Part shown: in pieces, positions 8,940-18,473 of the stretch
Layout: each line of letters starts with the position of its first letter
Position numbering within the stretch: position 1 is the first letter of the stretch
Assembly (NCBI GenBank): GCA_024742765.1
Contig: JANSXT010000019.1
Coordinates: 1-64,000 of the forward strand
Direction: 5' to 3'
Length of the DNA: 64,000 nucleotides
DNA from: Phyllobacteriaceae bacterium
GTDB taxonomy: Bacteria; Pseudomonadota; Alphaproteobacteria; Rhizobiales; Rhizobiaceae
Notes under the pieces: model-generated
The model's input: only the letters and a program-made list of their open reading frames with translations
Told to the model about the DNA's origin: nothing
Database searches by the model: none
Translations under genes and position numbers: made by a program

Positions 8940-9730
8940 TCTCGAGGGCTGAGCCGGCGGCGGAAACCAGTGTCGATGCGTTTCACCGGGGCCGGTTCGT
9001 GCTGGTCCAGCCTTTAAATGGTCATCATCGCGCAGGGCTCGATGCGATGCTTCTGGCGGCGACGGTGCCGGGCGGCTTTGGCGGGACGGTCGCCGATCTG
9101 GGCGCGGGCGCGGGCGCGGCGGCGTTGGCCGTCCTGTCACGATGTCCCGACGCAAGCGCGGTGATGTTCGAGAACGATCCGGTTATGGTGGACTGCGCCC
9201 GGCGGACGATGGAGCGCGCGGAAAACGCTTCGCTTGCTCGGCGCGCCCGAGTCGTGACCGCTGACGTTACGCTCAAGGGCACAGCCCGTGAGGCGGCCGG
9301 GCTCGAACGCGAGCGCTTCGATCAGGTGATCGCCAATCCGCCCTTCAACGATGCGCGCGACCGGCAAACGCCGGATGCCGCGCGGGCCGCTGCCCATGTG
9401 ATCGATGCGGAGACGATGCAGGCCTGGATCAAGACGGCCGCGGCGATCGCAAGGCCGGGCGGTCGGTTTTCGATGATCGCGCGGCCATCCATGCTCACAG
9501 ACATTTTGGCTGGGATGGAGAATCGTTTTGGCGCCATCGCCATCCGTCCGGTCCATCCTCGCACCGACGAAGCGGCGATCCGCATCCTTGTGTCAGGGGT
9601 CAAAGGCAGCCGCGCCCGGCTTGCCATGCTGCCCCCGGTGATCCTTCATCCCGAGGGCGCATCGGGCCAGTTCACGTCCAAGGCCGATGCGCTGATCAAT
9701 GGCGAGGCCGCACTGTCGATGGAGCTCTGA
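8936..9730 (+). CDS. TrmN6-like N6-adenine methyltransferase (tRNA1-Val type)
   Basis: A 264-residue class I SAM-dependent methyltransferase. Motif I is DLGAGAGA at residues 54-61 and motif IV is NPPF at 134-137, the variant used by N6-adenine methylases. The family includes the enzyme for A37 of tRNA1(Val), but the target here is not proven. The ATG at 8936 was chosen because it overlaps the DUF2007 stop as ATGA and begins just before the conserved FHRGRFVLVQP motif. The frame is open further upstream through DUF2007. The stop abuts the convergent purD stop with no gap. Confidence 0.88.
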   Translation: MISRAEPAAETSVDAFHRGRFVLVQPLNGHHRAGLDAMLLAATVPGGFGGTVADLGAGAGAAALAVLSRCPDASAVMFENDPVMVDCARRTMERAENASLARRARVVTADVTLKGTAREAAGLERERFDQVIANPPFNDARDRQTPDAARAAAHVIDAETMQAWIKTAAAIARPGGRFSMIARPSMLTDILAGMENRFGAIAIRPVHPRTDEAAIRILVSGVKGSRARLAMLPPVILHPEGASGQFTSKADALINGEAALSMEL

Positions 9731-11005
9731 TCAGCGTTCGCGCGCGACGGCGCGCCAGCCAATGTCCGAACGGCAGAAGCCTTCGGGCCAGTCGATCGCT
9801 TTCACCGCCTGATAGGCGCGCGCCTGCGCCTCCGAAACCGTGCTGCCCATGGCGGTGACGTTCAGCACGCGTCCGCCATTGGCGACGAGGTCTCCGACGC
9901 GCCGCGCCGTTCCGGCATGGAAGATTGTGACACCATCGAGCGCGTCGGCCTTGTCGAGACCGCCGATCACCGAGCCCTTTTCCGGCGATGCCGGATAACC
10001 CGGCGCACACATGACCACCGTCAGCGCCGTCTCGTCCGTCCAGCGCGTCGTCGCATCGCCCAGTTCGCCATCGGCCGCCGCCTTGAGCAGCGGCAGCAGA
10101 TCGTCCTGCAAACGCGGCAGGATCACCTGGCATTCGGGATCGCCGAAACGCACATTATATTCGATCAGCTTGGGGCCTTCGGCCGTCACCATCAGCCCGG
10201 CATAAAGGACGCCGGTGAAGGGGCAGCCCATCGCGGCCATGCCGGAAAGCGTCGGTTCGATGATCTCGGCCATCACGCGCGCCTGCATGGCGGCGTCAAA
10301 AATTGGCGCAGGCGAATAGGCGCCCATGCCGCCGGTGTTGGGGCCGGTGTCGCCATCGCCGACCCGCTTGTGATCCTGCGCCGAGGTCAGCGGCAGGGCG
10401 GTTTGGCCGTCGCACAGGCAGAAAAAGCTCACTTCCTCGCCTTGAAGGAATTCCTCGACCACCACTTCCGCGCCGGCATCGCCGAATGCGCCTTCGAAAC
10501 AATCGTCTATGGCAGCCATGGCCTCATCGAGCGTCATGGCCACGGTCACGCCCTTGCCCGCCGCAAGCCCGTCCGCCTTGATGACGATCGGCGCGCCCTG
10601 CTGCCGGACATAATTCTTCGCCTTGGGCGCATTGTTGAAGCGGCCATAGGCGGCGGTCGGAATGCCCTGACGGTCGCACAATTCCTTGGTGAAGGCCTTG
10701 GAGCCTTCCAGCCGGGCTGCTTCCGCGCTGGGCCCAAACACCGCGATGCCGGCGGCGGCCAGATCGTCGGCGAGCCCGGCGACGAGCGGCGCCTCGGGGC
10801 CGACGATGACGAGATCGATGCCCTGGATGCGGCAGAAATCGATGACGGCCCGGTGATCGGCGACATCGAGCACCGCATTGGTGGCGATCGCTTCCGTTCC
10901 CGGATTGCCGGGCGCGCAGATCAGCGCGGTCAGAAGCGGCGAGGCGGCGAGTTTTGCTGCCAGCGCATGTTCGCGGCCGCCACCGCCGATCAACAGAACA
11001 CGCAT
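9731..11005 (-). CDS. purD: Phosphoribosylamine-glycine ligase (GAR synthetase)
   Basis: The second enzyme of purine synthesis: it joins glycine to phosphoribosylamine using ATP. The 424-residue product has the N-terminal Rossmann-like start [16 protein letters not shown], the ATP-grasp region with [11 protein letters not shown], the family signature [10 protein letters not shown], and a normal C-terminal domain. Length matches the family. It ends directly against the convergent methyltransferase gene. No other purine gene is nearby, so it is probably transcribed alone from the 114-base gap it shares with ubiA. Confidence 0.97.
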   Translation of the reverse strand: MRVLLIGGGGREHALAAKLAASPLLTALICAPGNPGTEAIATNAVLDVADHRAVIDFCRIQGIDLVIVGPEAPLVAGLADDLAAAGIAVFGPSAEAARLEGSKAFTKELCDRQGIPTAAYGRFNNAPKAKNYVRQQGAPIVIKADGLAAGKGVTVAMTLDEAMAAIDDCFEGAFGDAGAEVVVEEFLQGEEVSFFCLCDGQTALPLTSAQDHKRVGDGDTGPNTGGMGAYSPAPIFDAAMQARVMAEIIEPTLSGMAAMGCPFTGVLYAGLMVTAEGPKLIEYNVRFGDPECQVILPRLQDDLLPLLKAAADGELGDATTRWTDETALTVVMCAPGYPASPEKGSVIGGLDKADALDGVTIFHAGTARRVGDLVANGGRVLNVTAMGSTVSEAQARAYQAVKAIDWPEGFCRSDIGWRAVARER

Positions 11006-11119
11006 GTCTCATAACTCCCGCCGGCCGTCGATGGCCCCGGCGCTACGCGGCACCACGACGCGGGTCAAGACCGGCCCGGCGCGCTTGACCTTTGCCCACA
11101 GGGTTGCGACGACGCGGTC

Positions 11120-12094
11120 ATGGACAATGTGCAGTCAAAGGCCGGGCAGGGGCGCGTCGCCGATGCGCCGTCGGGCCATTGGGTCTATGCGATCCTGCCG
11201 CGCGCAGTCTGGCCGTTTGCGCAATTGGCGCGCTGGGATCGGCCGATCGGCTGGTGGCTTCTGCTGTGGCCGTGCTGGTGGGCGGCTGCGCTCGCGCCAT
11301 TCGGCCATGGCGCCGAAAGCATGCCCGTCTTGGATCGTTTGCCCGATCCCTGGCATCTCGTCCTGTTCCTGATCGGCGCGATCGCGATGCGCGGCGCGGG
11401 CTGCACATATAATGATCTTGTCGATCACGACATTGACGATCAGGTCGCGCGCACGCGATCGCGGCCGCTGCCATCGGGGCAGGTCACCCGCACCCAGGCC
11501 AAGACCTTTCAGATAGGGCAGGCGCTGGTTGGCTTCGTCGTCCTTATCCAGTTCAACTGGACGGCGATCGCCGTCGGCATCGCCTCGCTGGCGGTGGTTG
11601 CGGTCTATCCTTTCGCCAAGCGCTTCACCGACTGGCCGCAATTCTTCCTCGGCCTTGCTTTCTCGTGGGGCGCCTTCATGGGCTGGGTCGCCGTGCACGG
11701 ATCGCTCGGGCTGACGCCGCTCCTGCTCTACCTCGGCTGCATCCTGTGGACGATCGGCTATGACACGATCTACGCCCATCAGGACAAGGAGGACGACGCG
11801 CTGGTCGGTGTACGCTCCACGGCGCGCCTGTTCGGCGAGAAAACCAAGCCCGCGCTCGTGATCCTCTATGGGGGGATGGTGGTGCTCCTGGCCGCCAGCT
11901 TTGCCAGCACGGCCGCGCCGCCGATTGCCTATCTGGGCCTTGGCGCGGCGGGCCTGCACATGCTCAACCAGATCCGCGTTCTCGACATCAACGATGCCGA
12001 TCAGTGCCTGGCGCTGTTCAAGTCCAACACGATCGTCGGATGGCTGATCTTCGGCGGCCTTGTCGCTGCCGCCATCGGCGAAATTCTGCGCTGA
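11120..12094 (+). CDS. ubiA: 4-hydroxybenzoate polyprenyltransferase
   Basis: It attaches the polyprenyl tail to 4-hydroxybenzoate in the inner membrane during ubiquinone synthesis. The 324-residue protein has about eight or nine hydrophobic segments and both aspartate-rich motifs that bind Mg-diphosphate: NDLVDHDIDD at 98-107 and YDTIYAHQDKEDD at 214-226. It is longer at the N-terminus than E. coli UbiA, as in other alphaproteobacteria. No strong ribosome-binding site precedes the ATG. It diverges from purD and converges with the DUF6101 gene. The polyprenyl donor synthase is encoded 2.5 kb upstream. Confidence 0.95.
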   Translation: MDNVQSKAGQGRVADAPSGHWVYAILPRAVWPFAQLARWDRPIGWWLLLWPCWWAAALAPFGHGAESMPVLDRLPDPWHLVLFLIGAIAMRGAGCTYNDLVDHDIDDQVARTRSRPLPSGQVTRTQAKTFQIGQALVGFVVLIQFNWTAIAVGIASLAVVAVYPFAKRFTDWPQFFLGLAFSWGAFMGWVAVHGSLGLTPLLLYLGCILWTIGYDTIYAHQDKEDDALVGVRSTARLFGEKTKPALVILYGGMVVLLAASFASTAAPPIAYLGLGAAGLHMLNQIRVLDINDADQCLALFKSNTIVGWLIFGGLVAAAIGEILR

Positions 12095-12102
12095 GCAGGC
12101 GT

Positions 12103-12675
12103 TCAGATCGACGGATCGCGGGCGATGATTTCCTCGCCGCGCACCATCAGCCGCACGCCCAGATTGCCCATCCGGCGTCGGGCCAGAAAACGCGGCCGGC
12201 GCTCGGCGAACATGGAATGGTGACGGCGCGGTTGCGCGTCGCCCGTAACGAGCGCCTCTGCACTTTCTTCCAGCGTGCGCGCGACGCCGTCCATCTCGAT
12301 CATCATCATCGGCAGGCCGAGCAGCTCCGACCAGGCCTGCCAGTCGCGCGCGATGGCGGGCAGGTCGTGGCCGACGCTCAAGGGGACGCTGAGTTCCTCG
12401 TCTTCATGCAAGAGTTCCAGCGTCACCAGCGCCTGGTCCGGGCCGGTTTCGGTGGCCCGTACGGCAACGCCGCGAAAGGCCCGCGCCGGCAAGGCGATAT
12501 GAAGCGGCAGGCCCGATTGCGCCAGTTCGCGCTTCAGCGTCGCGCCGCGGCGATTGACGGTGATCGTCGTCTCGCCATTGCCGTTGCGTGTTGCGTAGGA
12601 CAATTCCTGGGGCAGACGGTCCGGATCAAGCCGGAATTCATGCTGTGCCCAGGCTGGTTGCGCACCGATGCTCAT
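12103..12675 (-). CDS. DUF6101 family protein
   Basis: A 190-residue protein that I recognise as the rhizobial DUF6101 family. It has no signal peptide or membrane helix. Visible features are a beta-rich middle (GLPLHIALPARAFRGVAVRA, then acidic ELLHEDEELSVPL) and a basic C-terminal half (RRHHSMFAERRPRFLARRRMG). It ends 8 bases from the convergent ubiA. The family is largely limited to Hyphomicrobiales and usually lies near glyQ. Function is unknown. Confidence 0.75.
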   Translation of the reverse strand: MSIGAQPAWAQHEFRLDPDRLPQELSYATRNGNGETTITVNRRGATLKRELAQSGLPLHIALPARAFRGVAVRATETGPDQALVTLELLHEDEELSVPLSVGHDLPAIARDWQAWSELLGLPMMMIEMDGVARTLEESAEALVTGDAQPRRHHSMFAERRPRFLARRRMGNLGVRLMVRGEEIIARDPSI

Positions 12676-12961
12676 CGTTTGACGTCTCGCCTGTTCTCCT
12701 GAGAGCCGCCGGACCTTTTGGTCTCTTGCAATCCTCTCACCCTGTTTGCCGGACAGCTTGTGTTCGCCGTCTCGACAGGACGCACCCTAGCGCAAGGCGG
12801 CCAATCAGGGCCTAAGGAACGCGGTTAAAAAAGATTGATGGATGAAATGGTTAGCGGAATCCGACCGTGTCCATGATCGCTGTCGGAATGCGGCACAGCT
12901 TGACCATGCCGGGCCGGCATGCGAGGGCAGCCAGCGAGAAAACCCCGTTTCCGGCGACGCC

Positions 12962-13915
12962 ATGACCGCCCACACATCCATCGACGCCCAGCACCCGACG
13001 CGCTCCTTCCAGGGGCTGATCCTGACCCTGCACGATTACTGGGCGCGGCATGGCTGCGCGATCCTGCAGCCCTACGACATGGAGGTGGGCGCCGGCACGT
13101 TCCACCCGGCAACGACCCTGCGTTCGCTGGGTCCCAGGCCCTGGAAGGCGGCCTATGTGCAGCCCTCGCGCCGGCCGACGGATGGCCGCTATGGCGAGAA
13201 CCCCAACCGCTATCAGCACTATTATCAGTATCAGGTGATCCTGAAGCCCTCGCCACCCGACCTTCAGGACCTCTATCTCGGGTCGCTGGATGCCATCGGC
13301 ATCGATCCCCTCCTGCACGATATCCGCTTTGTCGAGGACGATTGGGAAAGCCCGACGCTTGGAGCCTGGGGGCTTGGCTGGGAATGCTGGTGTGACGGCA
13401 TGGAAGTCTCCCAGTTCACCTATTTCCAACAGGTCTGCGGCATCGAATGTGCCCCGGTTTCCGGCGAACTCACCTACGGGCTCGAACGGCTCGCCATGTA
13501 CGTACAGGGCGTCGACAATTTCAAAGACATCAATTTCAACGGCCTCGACGGAGCAGATCGCATCACCTATGGCGACGTCTTCCTGCAGGCTGAGCAGGAA
13601 TATTCGCGCTATAATTTCGAGTTTGCCGACACCGCCATGTTGGCGCGGCATTTCGAGGACGCCGAGGCCGAATGCAAAGCCCTTCTGGCCGCCGGCGATC
13701 CGGGCGATGCGTCCAATACCGGTCTGCACAGATGCGTGCTGCCCGCCTATGACCAGTGCATAAAGGCGTCCCACGTCTTCAACCTTCTCGATGCGCGTGG
13801 CGTGATCTCGGTCACCGAACGCCAGAGCTACATTCTGCGGGTGCGCGATCTGGCGAAAGCCTGCGGCGAAGCCTTTCTGTTGACCGATGCGGGCGGCGCG
13901 GCGACCGCTCGGTGA
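12962..13915 (+). CDS. glyQ: Glycyl-tRNA synthetase alpha subunit
   Basis: The catalytic subunit of the bacterial alpha2-beta2 glycyl-tRNA synthetase. The 317-residue product has the strongly conserved core: [17 protein letters not shown], the motif 2 region [22 protein letters not shown], and [18 protein letters not shown]. The ATG at 12962 begins just before the conserved core; the frame is open upstream but without similarity. The 286-base gap before it shows no riboswitch or obvious operator. The beta subunit glyS lies 4.6 kb downstream, separated by seven other genes. Confidence 0.97.
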   Translation: MTAHTSIDAQHPTRSFQGLILTLHDYWARHGCAILQPYDMEVGAGTFHPATTLRSLGPRPWKAAYVQPSRRPTDGRYGENPNRYQHYYQYQVILKPSPPDLQDLYLGSLDAIGIDPLLHDIRFVEDDWESPTLGAWGLGWECWCDGMEVSQFTYFQQVCGIECAPVSGELTYGLERLAMYVQGVDNFKDINFNGLDGADRITYGDVFLQAEQEYSRYNFEFADTAMLARHFEDAEAECKALLAAGDPGDASNTGLHRCVLPAYDQCIKASHVFNLLDARGVISVTERQSYILRVRDLAKACGEAFLLTDAGGAATAR

Positions 13916-14067
13916 TCGCGCGCTACGCATGAACGCCCGATCGGATCACCCACAATAATGTGACCGGCCGGTCGGCATTTTCGACAATCCACACAGCAAC
14001 CTCTTCGTAAGCCGAAATATTGGCGTGGAGCAACCGCGCCTTCTTTTGTTGTTTATGGAGGACCACC

Positions 14068-14559
14068 ATGCGCAATCTTGTTCTCGGCGCCGCTCTTTCA
14101 CTCGGACTGGCGACGGCACCAGCACAAGCCGACAACATCGTCGAAGTCGCCCAGGGCGCCGGCACGTTCAACACGCTGCTCGCAGCCGCCGAAGCGGCTG
14201 GCCTTGCCGGCGCGCTGGCAACCGGCGACAATCTGACCGTTTTCGCGCCGACCGATGACGCGTTCGCCGCCCTGCCGGCCGGCACGGTCGAAAGCCTTCT
14301 GGAGCCCGAAAACAAGGATCAGCTCGCCGCGATCCTCAGCTATCATGTCCTGCCGCGCGAATTGGCCTCCAACCAGTTGCCCGGCCGCACCATCCACATC
14401 CGCACCATCAAGGCCGGCGGCGACCGCCTGCTGGCCATCGAGAAAGACGCCCATACGGGCGCCGTTACCGTCGACGGCGCGAACGTTGTCAGCGCCGATA
14501 TCCGCGCCGACAATGGCATCATCCACGTCATCGACAAGGTGATGCTGCCCGCGAGCTGA
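14068..14559 (+). CDS. Exported FAS1 (fasciclin) domain protein
   Basis: A 163-residue secreted protein with a signal peptide (residues 1-21, ending AQA) and one complete FAS1 domain. The domain shows both family blocks: H1-like NLTVFAPTDDAFAALP and H2-like DNGIIHVIDKVMLP. Such proteins mediate adhesion or act in the periplasm; the ligand is unknown. A GGAGGA site precedes the ATG by about 6 bases. It has its own terminator downstream, so it is a single-gene unit lying inside the glyQ-glyS interval. Single-domain FAS1 proteins of this size are common in alphaproteobacteria. Confidence 0.9.
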   Translation: MRNLVLGAALSLGLATAPAQADNIVEVAQGAGTFNTLLAAAEAAGLAGALATGDNLTVFAPTDDAFAALPAGTVESLLEPENKDQLAAILSYHVLPRELASNQLPGRTIHIRTIKAGGDRLLAIEKDAHTGAVTVDGANVVSADIRADNGIIHVIDKVMLPAS

Positions 14560-14583
14560 CCCCCCTGCTCTTTGGGTAGCGAG

Positions 14584-14614
14584 CCCCGTCCGGCCTTGCC
14601 GGGCGGGGTTTTTT
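14584..14614 (+). terminator. Rho-independent terminator after the FAS1 gene
   Basis: A 10-bp stem (CCCCGTCCGG with CCGGGCGGGG, one T-G wobble) and a 5-base loop are followed by six T residues, 25 bases after the FAS1 stop codon. Confidence 0.92.
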
Positions 14615-14675
14615 CTTGCCTGACTGCCGCTCAGCGCGTTCAATCGCCGAGATGCAAACCGATGGAGAGATGTCC

Positions 14676-15074
14676 ATGTCCGCACACGGGCTGGTTCACT
14701 GGAATGAACTGAACACCCATGACTCGCAGGCCGCACGGGATTTCTATGGCACGACGCTTGGCTGGACGTTCGAGCCGATGGACATGCCCGACGGCAGCAA
14801 ATACTGGCTGATCCGCTCGGGCGAAGCGATGGTGGGCGGCATTTTCGAGATGGTCCATCCCGCATTCGAGGGCATTCCCGAACACTGGTTCACCCATTTC
14901 GCCGTTGATGACCTCGATGCGCGGCTCGAAAAGGCGCGTGCGGCCGGCGGAACGATCACGCGCGAACCCTTCGATGTGCCCGGCGTCGGCCGTCTCGCCG
15001 TGCTGCAGGCGGCAAGCGGTTCCTATTGCGCCTGGATCCAGCCGGCAAACGCGCCCGAGGCCGGCGCGCCATGA
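14676..15074 (+). CDS. VOC family protein (first of a tandem pair)
   Basis: A 132-residue protein with one vicinal-oxygen-chelate fold. It begins HGLVHWNELNTHDSQAARDF and ends with the strand that reads GVGRLAVLQAASGSYCAWIQP. The pattern is that of glyoxalase/bleomycin-resistance-like proteins of the CFP-30 type. Ligand and reaction are unknown. The ATG at 14676 lies 8 bases from a GGAG site and is preferred over in-frame ATGs at 14670 and upstream. Its stop overlaps the next start as ATGA. The next protein is a clear paralogue, so the pair arose by duplication. Confidence 0.85.
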   Translation: MSAHGLVHWNELNTHDSQAARDFYGTTLGWTFEPMDMPDGSKYWLIRSGEAMVGGIFEMVHPAFEGIPEHWFTHFAVDDLDARLEKARAAGGTITREPFDVPGVGRLAVLQAASGSYCAWIQPANAPEAGAP

Positions 15075-15463
15075 CACGGCACGGCCAGGTCAACTGGACC
15101 GAACTGATTACCGCCGACCCCCAGCGGGCCATGGACTTCTACGGCAAGACGCTTGGGTGGACGTTCGAGGGTGAAACCATGCCCGATGGTCAAACCTACT
15201 GGATCATTTTCTCCGACGGACAGCCGGTCGGCGGCATCATCCATCTGGAGGCCAGCTACGCGCCGGCCGATGGCGACCGGTGGATGACATACATCCATGT
15301 CGATAATCTCGCGGCCGCCGTCGCCGAGGCCGGCCAGAACGGCGCGGACATTGTCAGGCCGCCCTGGACGGTTCCCGGCGTCGGCACGGTCTGCATCGTG
15401 CGGCAGCCGGGCGGCGCCATGGTTGGATGGGTCACACCGGTGGAGCGCCCCGAACCGGGGTGA
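15071..15463 (+). CDS. VOC family protein (second of a tandem pair)
   Basis: A 130-residue VOC-fold protein, closely similar in layout to the preceding gene: HGQVNWTELITADPQRAMDFYGKTLGWTFE here matches HGLVHWNELNTHDSQAARDFYGTTLGWTFE before it. It is coupled to that gene by an ATGA overlap, so the two may form a heterodimer; VOC proteins usually act as dimers or paired domains. Ligand unknown. It is followed by LemA after 58 bases. Confidence 0.85.
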   Translation: MTRHGQVNWTELITADPQRAMDFYGKTLGWTFEGETMPDGQTYWIIFSDGQPVGGIIHLEASYAPADGDRWMTYIHVDNLAAAVAEAGQNGADIVRPPWTVPGVGTVCIVRQPGGAMVGWVTPVERPEPG

Positions 15464-15521
15464 CTTGCCGGCCACCGTTGGCTAGTTTGCCGGCCATCGG
15501 GGCGCAATCGGGAGACAGGCC

Positions 15522-16091
15522 ATGTTCGGCGGCGGCACCATCACGGCAATCATCATCGTGGCCATCGCGGCCTATGCGATCATCATCTATAACGGGCTGG
15601 TCCGCGCCCGCCAGATGGTGCAGGAGGCGTGGAGCGGCATCGACGTGCAGCTCAAGCGACGCGCCGACCTGATCCCTAACCTGGTCGAGACGGTCAAGGG
15701 CTATGCCGGCCACGAAAAGGAAACGCTCGAACAGGTTACCGAGATGCGCACGCGGGCCCAGAACGTGCCGGCGGGCGATGTGGCCGGCCGCGCGGCGGCG
15801 GAAAGCATGCTCAGCCAGGCGATCGGCCGGCTGTTCGCGGTGGCCGAGAGCTATCCCGACCTCAAGGCCAACCAGAATTTCGCCGAACTGCAGGAAGCGC
15901 TGGAAACCACCGAGCGCGAGATCCAGATGGCCCGGCGCTATTACAACGGTTCGGCCCGCGAACTGAATGTCAAGGTCGAGAGCTTTCCCTCCAACCTCGT
16001 CGCCAACACGTTCAACTTCGTCCAGGCCGACTATTTCGAACTCGACGATCCGGGCGACCGCGCCGTGCCGCAGGTGTCGTTCAACAGTTAG
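15522..16091 (+). CDS. lemA: LemA family protein
   Basis: A 189-residue membrane-anchored helical protein. One N-terminal membrane segment lies at about residues 6-24, followed by the family core: [37 protein letters not shown], then long helices and the C-terminal [14 protein letters not shown] motif. LemA proteins are widespread envelope proteins of uncertain role, often encoded beside DUF2207/TPM-type membrane proteins, as here. The DUF2207 gene follows after 25 bases, which supports joint function at the membrane. Confidence 0.93.
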   Translation: MFGGGTITAIIIVAIAAYAIIIYNGLVRARQMVQEAWSGIDVQLKRRADLIPNLVETVKGYAGHEKETLEQVTEMRTRAQNVPAGDVAGRAAAESMLSQAIGRLFAVAESYPDLKANQNFAELQEALETTEREIQMARRYYNGSARELNVKVESFPSNLVANTFNFVQADYFELDDPGDRAVPQVSFNS

Positions 16092-16116
16092 GCGGCATAT
16101 GGGTAACGGAGGAGGG

Positions 16117-18039
16117 ATGTTGCGCCGTTTTCTCGCTTCGCTGATCCTGCTCGCCGCGATGGCGGTCGCGGCGTTTGCCGACGAACGCATCCTCCTGTTC
16201 GACAGCGACATCACGATCAATCCTGACGGCACGCTGGATGTCGTCGAGACCATCCGCGTCAACGCCGAAGGCCAGCGCATCCGGCGCGGCATTTTTCGCG
16301 ATTTCCCGCTGCGGGTCGAAAACGCCGCCGGCCGCGAGGTGCTCGTCGGCTTCGACGTCCGCGCCGTGACCCGCAACGGGGCACCCGAACCCTATTTCGT
16401 CGAGCGCGACGGCCGCGTTGCCCGCATCTATGTCGGCGATGCGGACGTCTTCCTGAGCCCGGGTGTCTACACCTACACGATCACCTACCAGACAGACCGG
16501 CAGTTGCGCTTTTTCGAGGACCATGACGAGATCTTCTGGAACGTCACAGGCAATGCCTGGGCGTTTCCCATCGATGTGGCGCGCGCAACGGTGCTTCTGC
16601 CGGGCGAGGCGCGTGCGCAGGATGTCATCTTCTTCACCGGACCGTTCGGCAGCCGCGCGCGCGATGCGCGCTCTGCAAGGGGCGACAACAATCAGACCGT
16701 GATCTTTGAAACCACGGCGCCTTTGGGCCCGCGGGAAGGGCTGACGGTTGGCGTCAAGTTTCCGAAGGGCCATGTCGCCGAACCGGCGGCGGGGCAGTTT
16801 TTCCTGCGCGATTTCGCCGGAGAGGTTGTGGCGTTTGGCGGGCTGGCACTGGTCTTCGGCTTCTTCATCTGGGCGTGGAACCGGGTCGGGCGTGATCCGC
16901 CCGAAGAGATCGTCGTGCCGCGCTGGGACCTGCCGGACGGCGTCTCGCCGGCACTGACGCATTACATTGCCAATCGGGGCCTGCGCGGGCAGGGCTTCAC
17001 GGCAATCTCGGCGGCGGCGCTCAATCTGGCGGTCAAGGGCTATCTGGAACTCGACAATGATGACGGTACGCTGACCATGCGGCGCACCGACACACCGCTG
17101 ATGGGCTCGAAACTGCCCGTCGGCGAACGGGCGCTGGCCGACCGCGTCTCGGCCAGTGGCGGCGCACTGACCGTCACCAAGAAAAACGGCGAGCGCGTCA
17201 AGCGCATGGCCACCAGCTTCGTTTCGGCGATCGAGGACGAGCACCGGGCGGTCTTCTACAAGTCCAATGTCGGCTACGTCGTTGCCGGGCTGGTCCTGTC
17301 GATCATCGTCGCCATTGCCGCGCTCGCCTTCAGCGGGCCGGTCGAAACCACGCTTGTGCCGCTCATCCCGCTCGGCTTCATCGGCATCGTCGTGACCATC
17401 CTTTTGGTCAATGCGGCCAAGAACGCCCGACGCGGCCTTGGCGGCAAGATCGGCCTTGCCTTCACGGTCTTCATTGCGATCTCGCTGATCGTCAATATCG
17501 GCCTGGCCGGCATTGCGGACGGTCTGGCGCTGATCGAAAAACCGCTGCTGGTCGGCCCGCTCATCACCCTCTTGATGCTCAACGCGCTGTTCTTCTTCCT
17601 GATGGGCGCTCCGACCCCGCTCGGCCAGACCCGGTCGGCGGAGATCGCCGGCCTCAAACGCTATCTGACGGTGGCCGAAGAAGACCGTATGAACATGCTC
17701 GGTTCGCCCGAAATGTCGCCGCGCCATTATGAGACGCTTTTGCCCTATGCTGTGGCGCTGGGCGTCGAAAAGCCCTGGTCGAAGGCGTTCCAGAAATGGC
17801 TGGCCGCAGCCGCCGCGGCGGGCGTTGCGACGGCGGTCGCCTATCACGGGCCGCGCTGGTATCATGGCGACAGTTTCCGTGCCGACCGGATCGGCGACCA
17901 GATGGGCAGCCTTGCCGGCGATCTGTCCAGTTCGATGACCGCTTCCATGCCGGCGCCGAAATCCTCCTCGTCGGGCTTTTCCTCCGGCGGCGGCTTTTCG
18001 GGCGGTGGCGGTGGCGGCGGTGGCGGCGGCGGCTGGTAA
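16117..18039 (+). CDS. DUF2207 membrane protein with glycine-rich tail
   Basis: A 640-residue protein with a signal peptide (about residues 1-21), a beta-rich periplasmic domain (about 22-230), one membrane helix near 238-256, a cytoplasmic segment, a cluster of four helices between about 387 and 500, and a C-terminal tail of serine then eleven glycines ending in tryptophan. The ATG at 16117 was chosen because GGAGGAGGG directly precedes it and it gives a proper signal peptide; an ATG at 16099 is in frame. Partner LemA is 25 bases upstream. Function unknown; the family is predicted to act at the envelope. Confidence 0.9.
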   Translation: MLRRFLASLILLAAMAVAAFADERILLFDSDITINPDGTLDVVETIRVNAEGQRIRRGIFRDFPLRVENAAGREVLVGFDVRAVTRNGAPEPYFVERDGRVARIYVGDADVFLSPGVYTYTITYQTDRQLRFFEDHDEIFWNVTGNAWAFPIDVARATVLLPGEARAQDVIFFTGPFGSRARDARSARGDNNQTVIFETTAPLGPREGLTVGVKFPKGHVAEPAAGQFFLRDFAGEVVAFGGLALVFGFFIWAWNRVGRDPPEEIVVPRWDLPDGVSPALTHYIANRGLRGQGFTAISAAALNLAVKGYLELDNDDGTLTMRRTDTPLMGSKLPVGERALADRVSASGGALTVTKKNGERVKRMATSFVSAIEDEHRAVFYKSNVGYVVAGLVLSIIVAIAALAFSGPVETTLVPLIPLGFIGIVVTILLVNAAKNARRGLGGKIGLAFTVFIAISLIVNIGLAGIADGLALIEKPLLVGPLITLLMLNALFFFLMGAPTPLGQTRSAEIAGLKRYLTVAEEDRMNMLGSPEMSPRHYETLLPYAVALGVEKPWSKAFQKWLAAAAAAGVATAVAYHGPRWYHGDSFRADRIGDQMGSLAGDLSSSMTASMPAPKSSSSGFSSGGGFSGGGGGGGGGGGW

Positions 18040-18050
18040 GGGAGACGGCA

Positions 18051-18437
18051 ATGGCCAAGGGAAAATTGACTGACCAGGCGCCGGTGCTGCTGGTGCGCGA
18101 TGTCGTCAAAAGCGCCGCCTATTGGCGCGACTGCCTCGGCTTCAAGGAGCGGCTTTGGGGCGATCCGCCCGGTTTTGCCATCTGCCGGCGCGATGCCTGC
18201 TTCATCATGCTCTCGCAGGCGCCCGAAGGCCATGAGATCGTGCCCAACTGGAAGATCGTCGACAAGATGTGGAACGCCTATTTCTGGGTCGATGACGCCA
18301 GGGCGATCTATGCGGAATTCCAGGCCAGCGGCGCCCGCATCGATTATTCGCTCTATGAAGCGCCCTATGGCGTGCTCGAGTTCGGAATTCAGGATCTTGA
18401 TGGCCATGACATTGCGTTTGGGCAGGACCTTGACTAA
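18051..18437 (+). CDS. VOC family protein
   Basis: A 128-residue single VOC-domain protein of the glyoxalase/bleomycin-resistance type: APVLLVRDVVKSAAYWRDCLGF at the start, then GDPPGFAICRRDACFIML, and ending GVLEFGIQDLDGHDIAFGQDLD. It differs from the tandem pair upstream and is more like canonical glyoxalase-fold proteins. The final FGIQDLDGHDIAF segment carries the usual acidic metal-ligand position. It starts 11 bases after the DUF2207 stop and lies 36 bases before glyS, so all may be read together. Substrate unknown. Confidence 0.85.
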   Translation: MAKGKLTDQAPVLLVRDVVKSAAYWRDCLGFKERLWGDPPGFAICRRDACFIMLSQAPEGHEIVPNWKIVDKMWNAYFWVDDARAIYAEFQASGARIDYSLYEAPYGVLEFGIQDLDGHDIAFGQDLD

Positions 18438-18473
18438 CACCGCCGGCGACACCTGACGCCAAAAGCGGTTCCC

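Noticed and set aside
12676..12961. A riboswitch or T-box before glyQ
   Set aside because: No specifier stem, T-box sequence or terminator/antiterminator pair could be found, and T-boxes are not expected in this group.
16081..18051. A 656-residue minus-strand open frame opposite DUF2207
   Set aside because: Shadow of a repetitive, glycine-coding gene; no recognisable domain.
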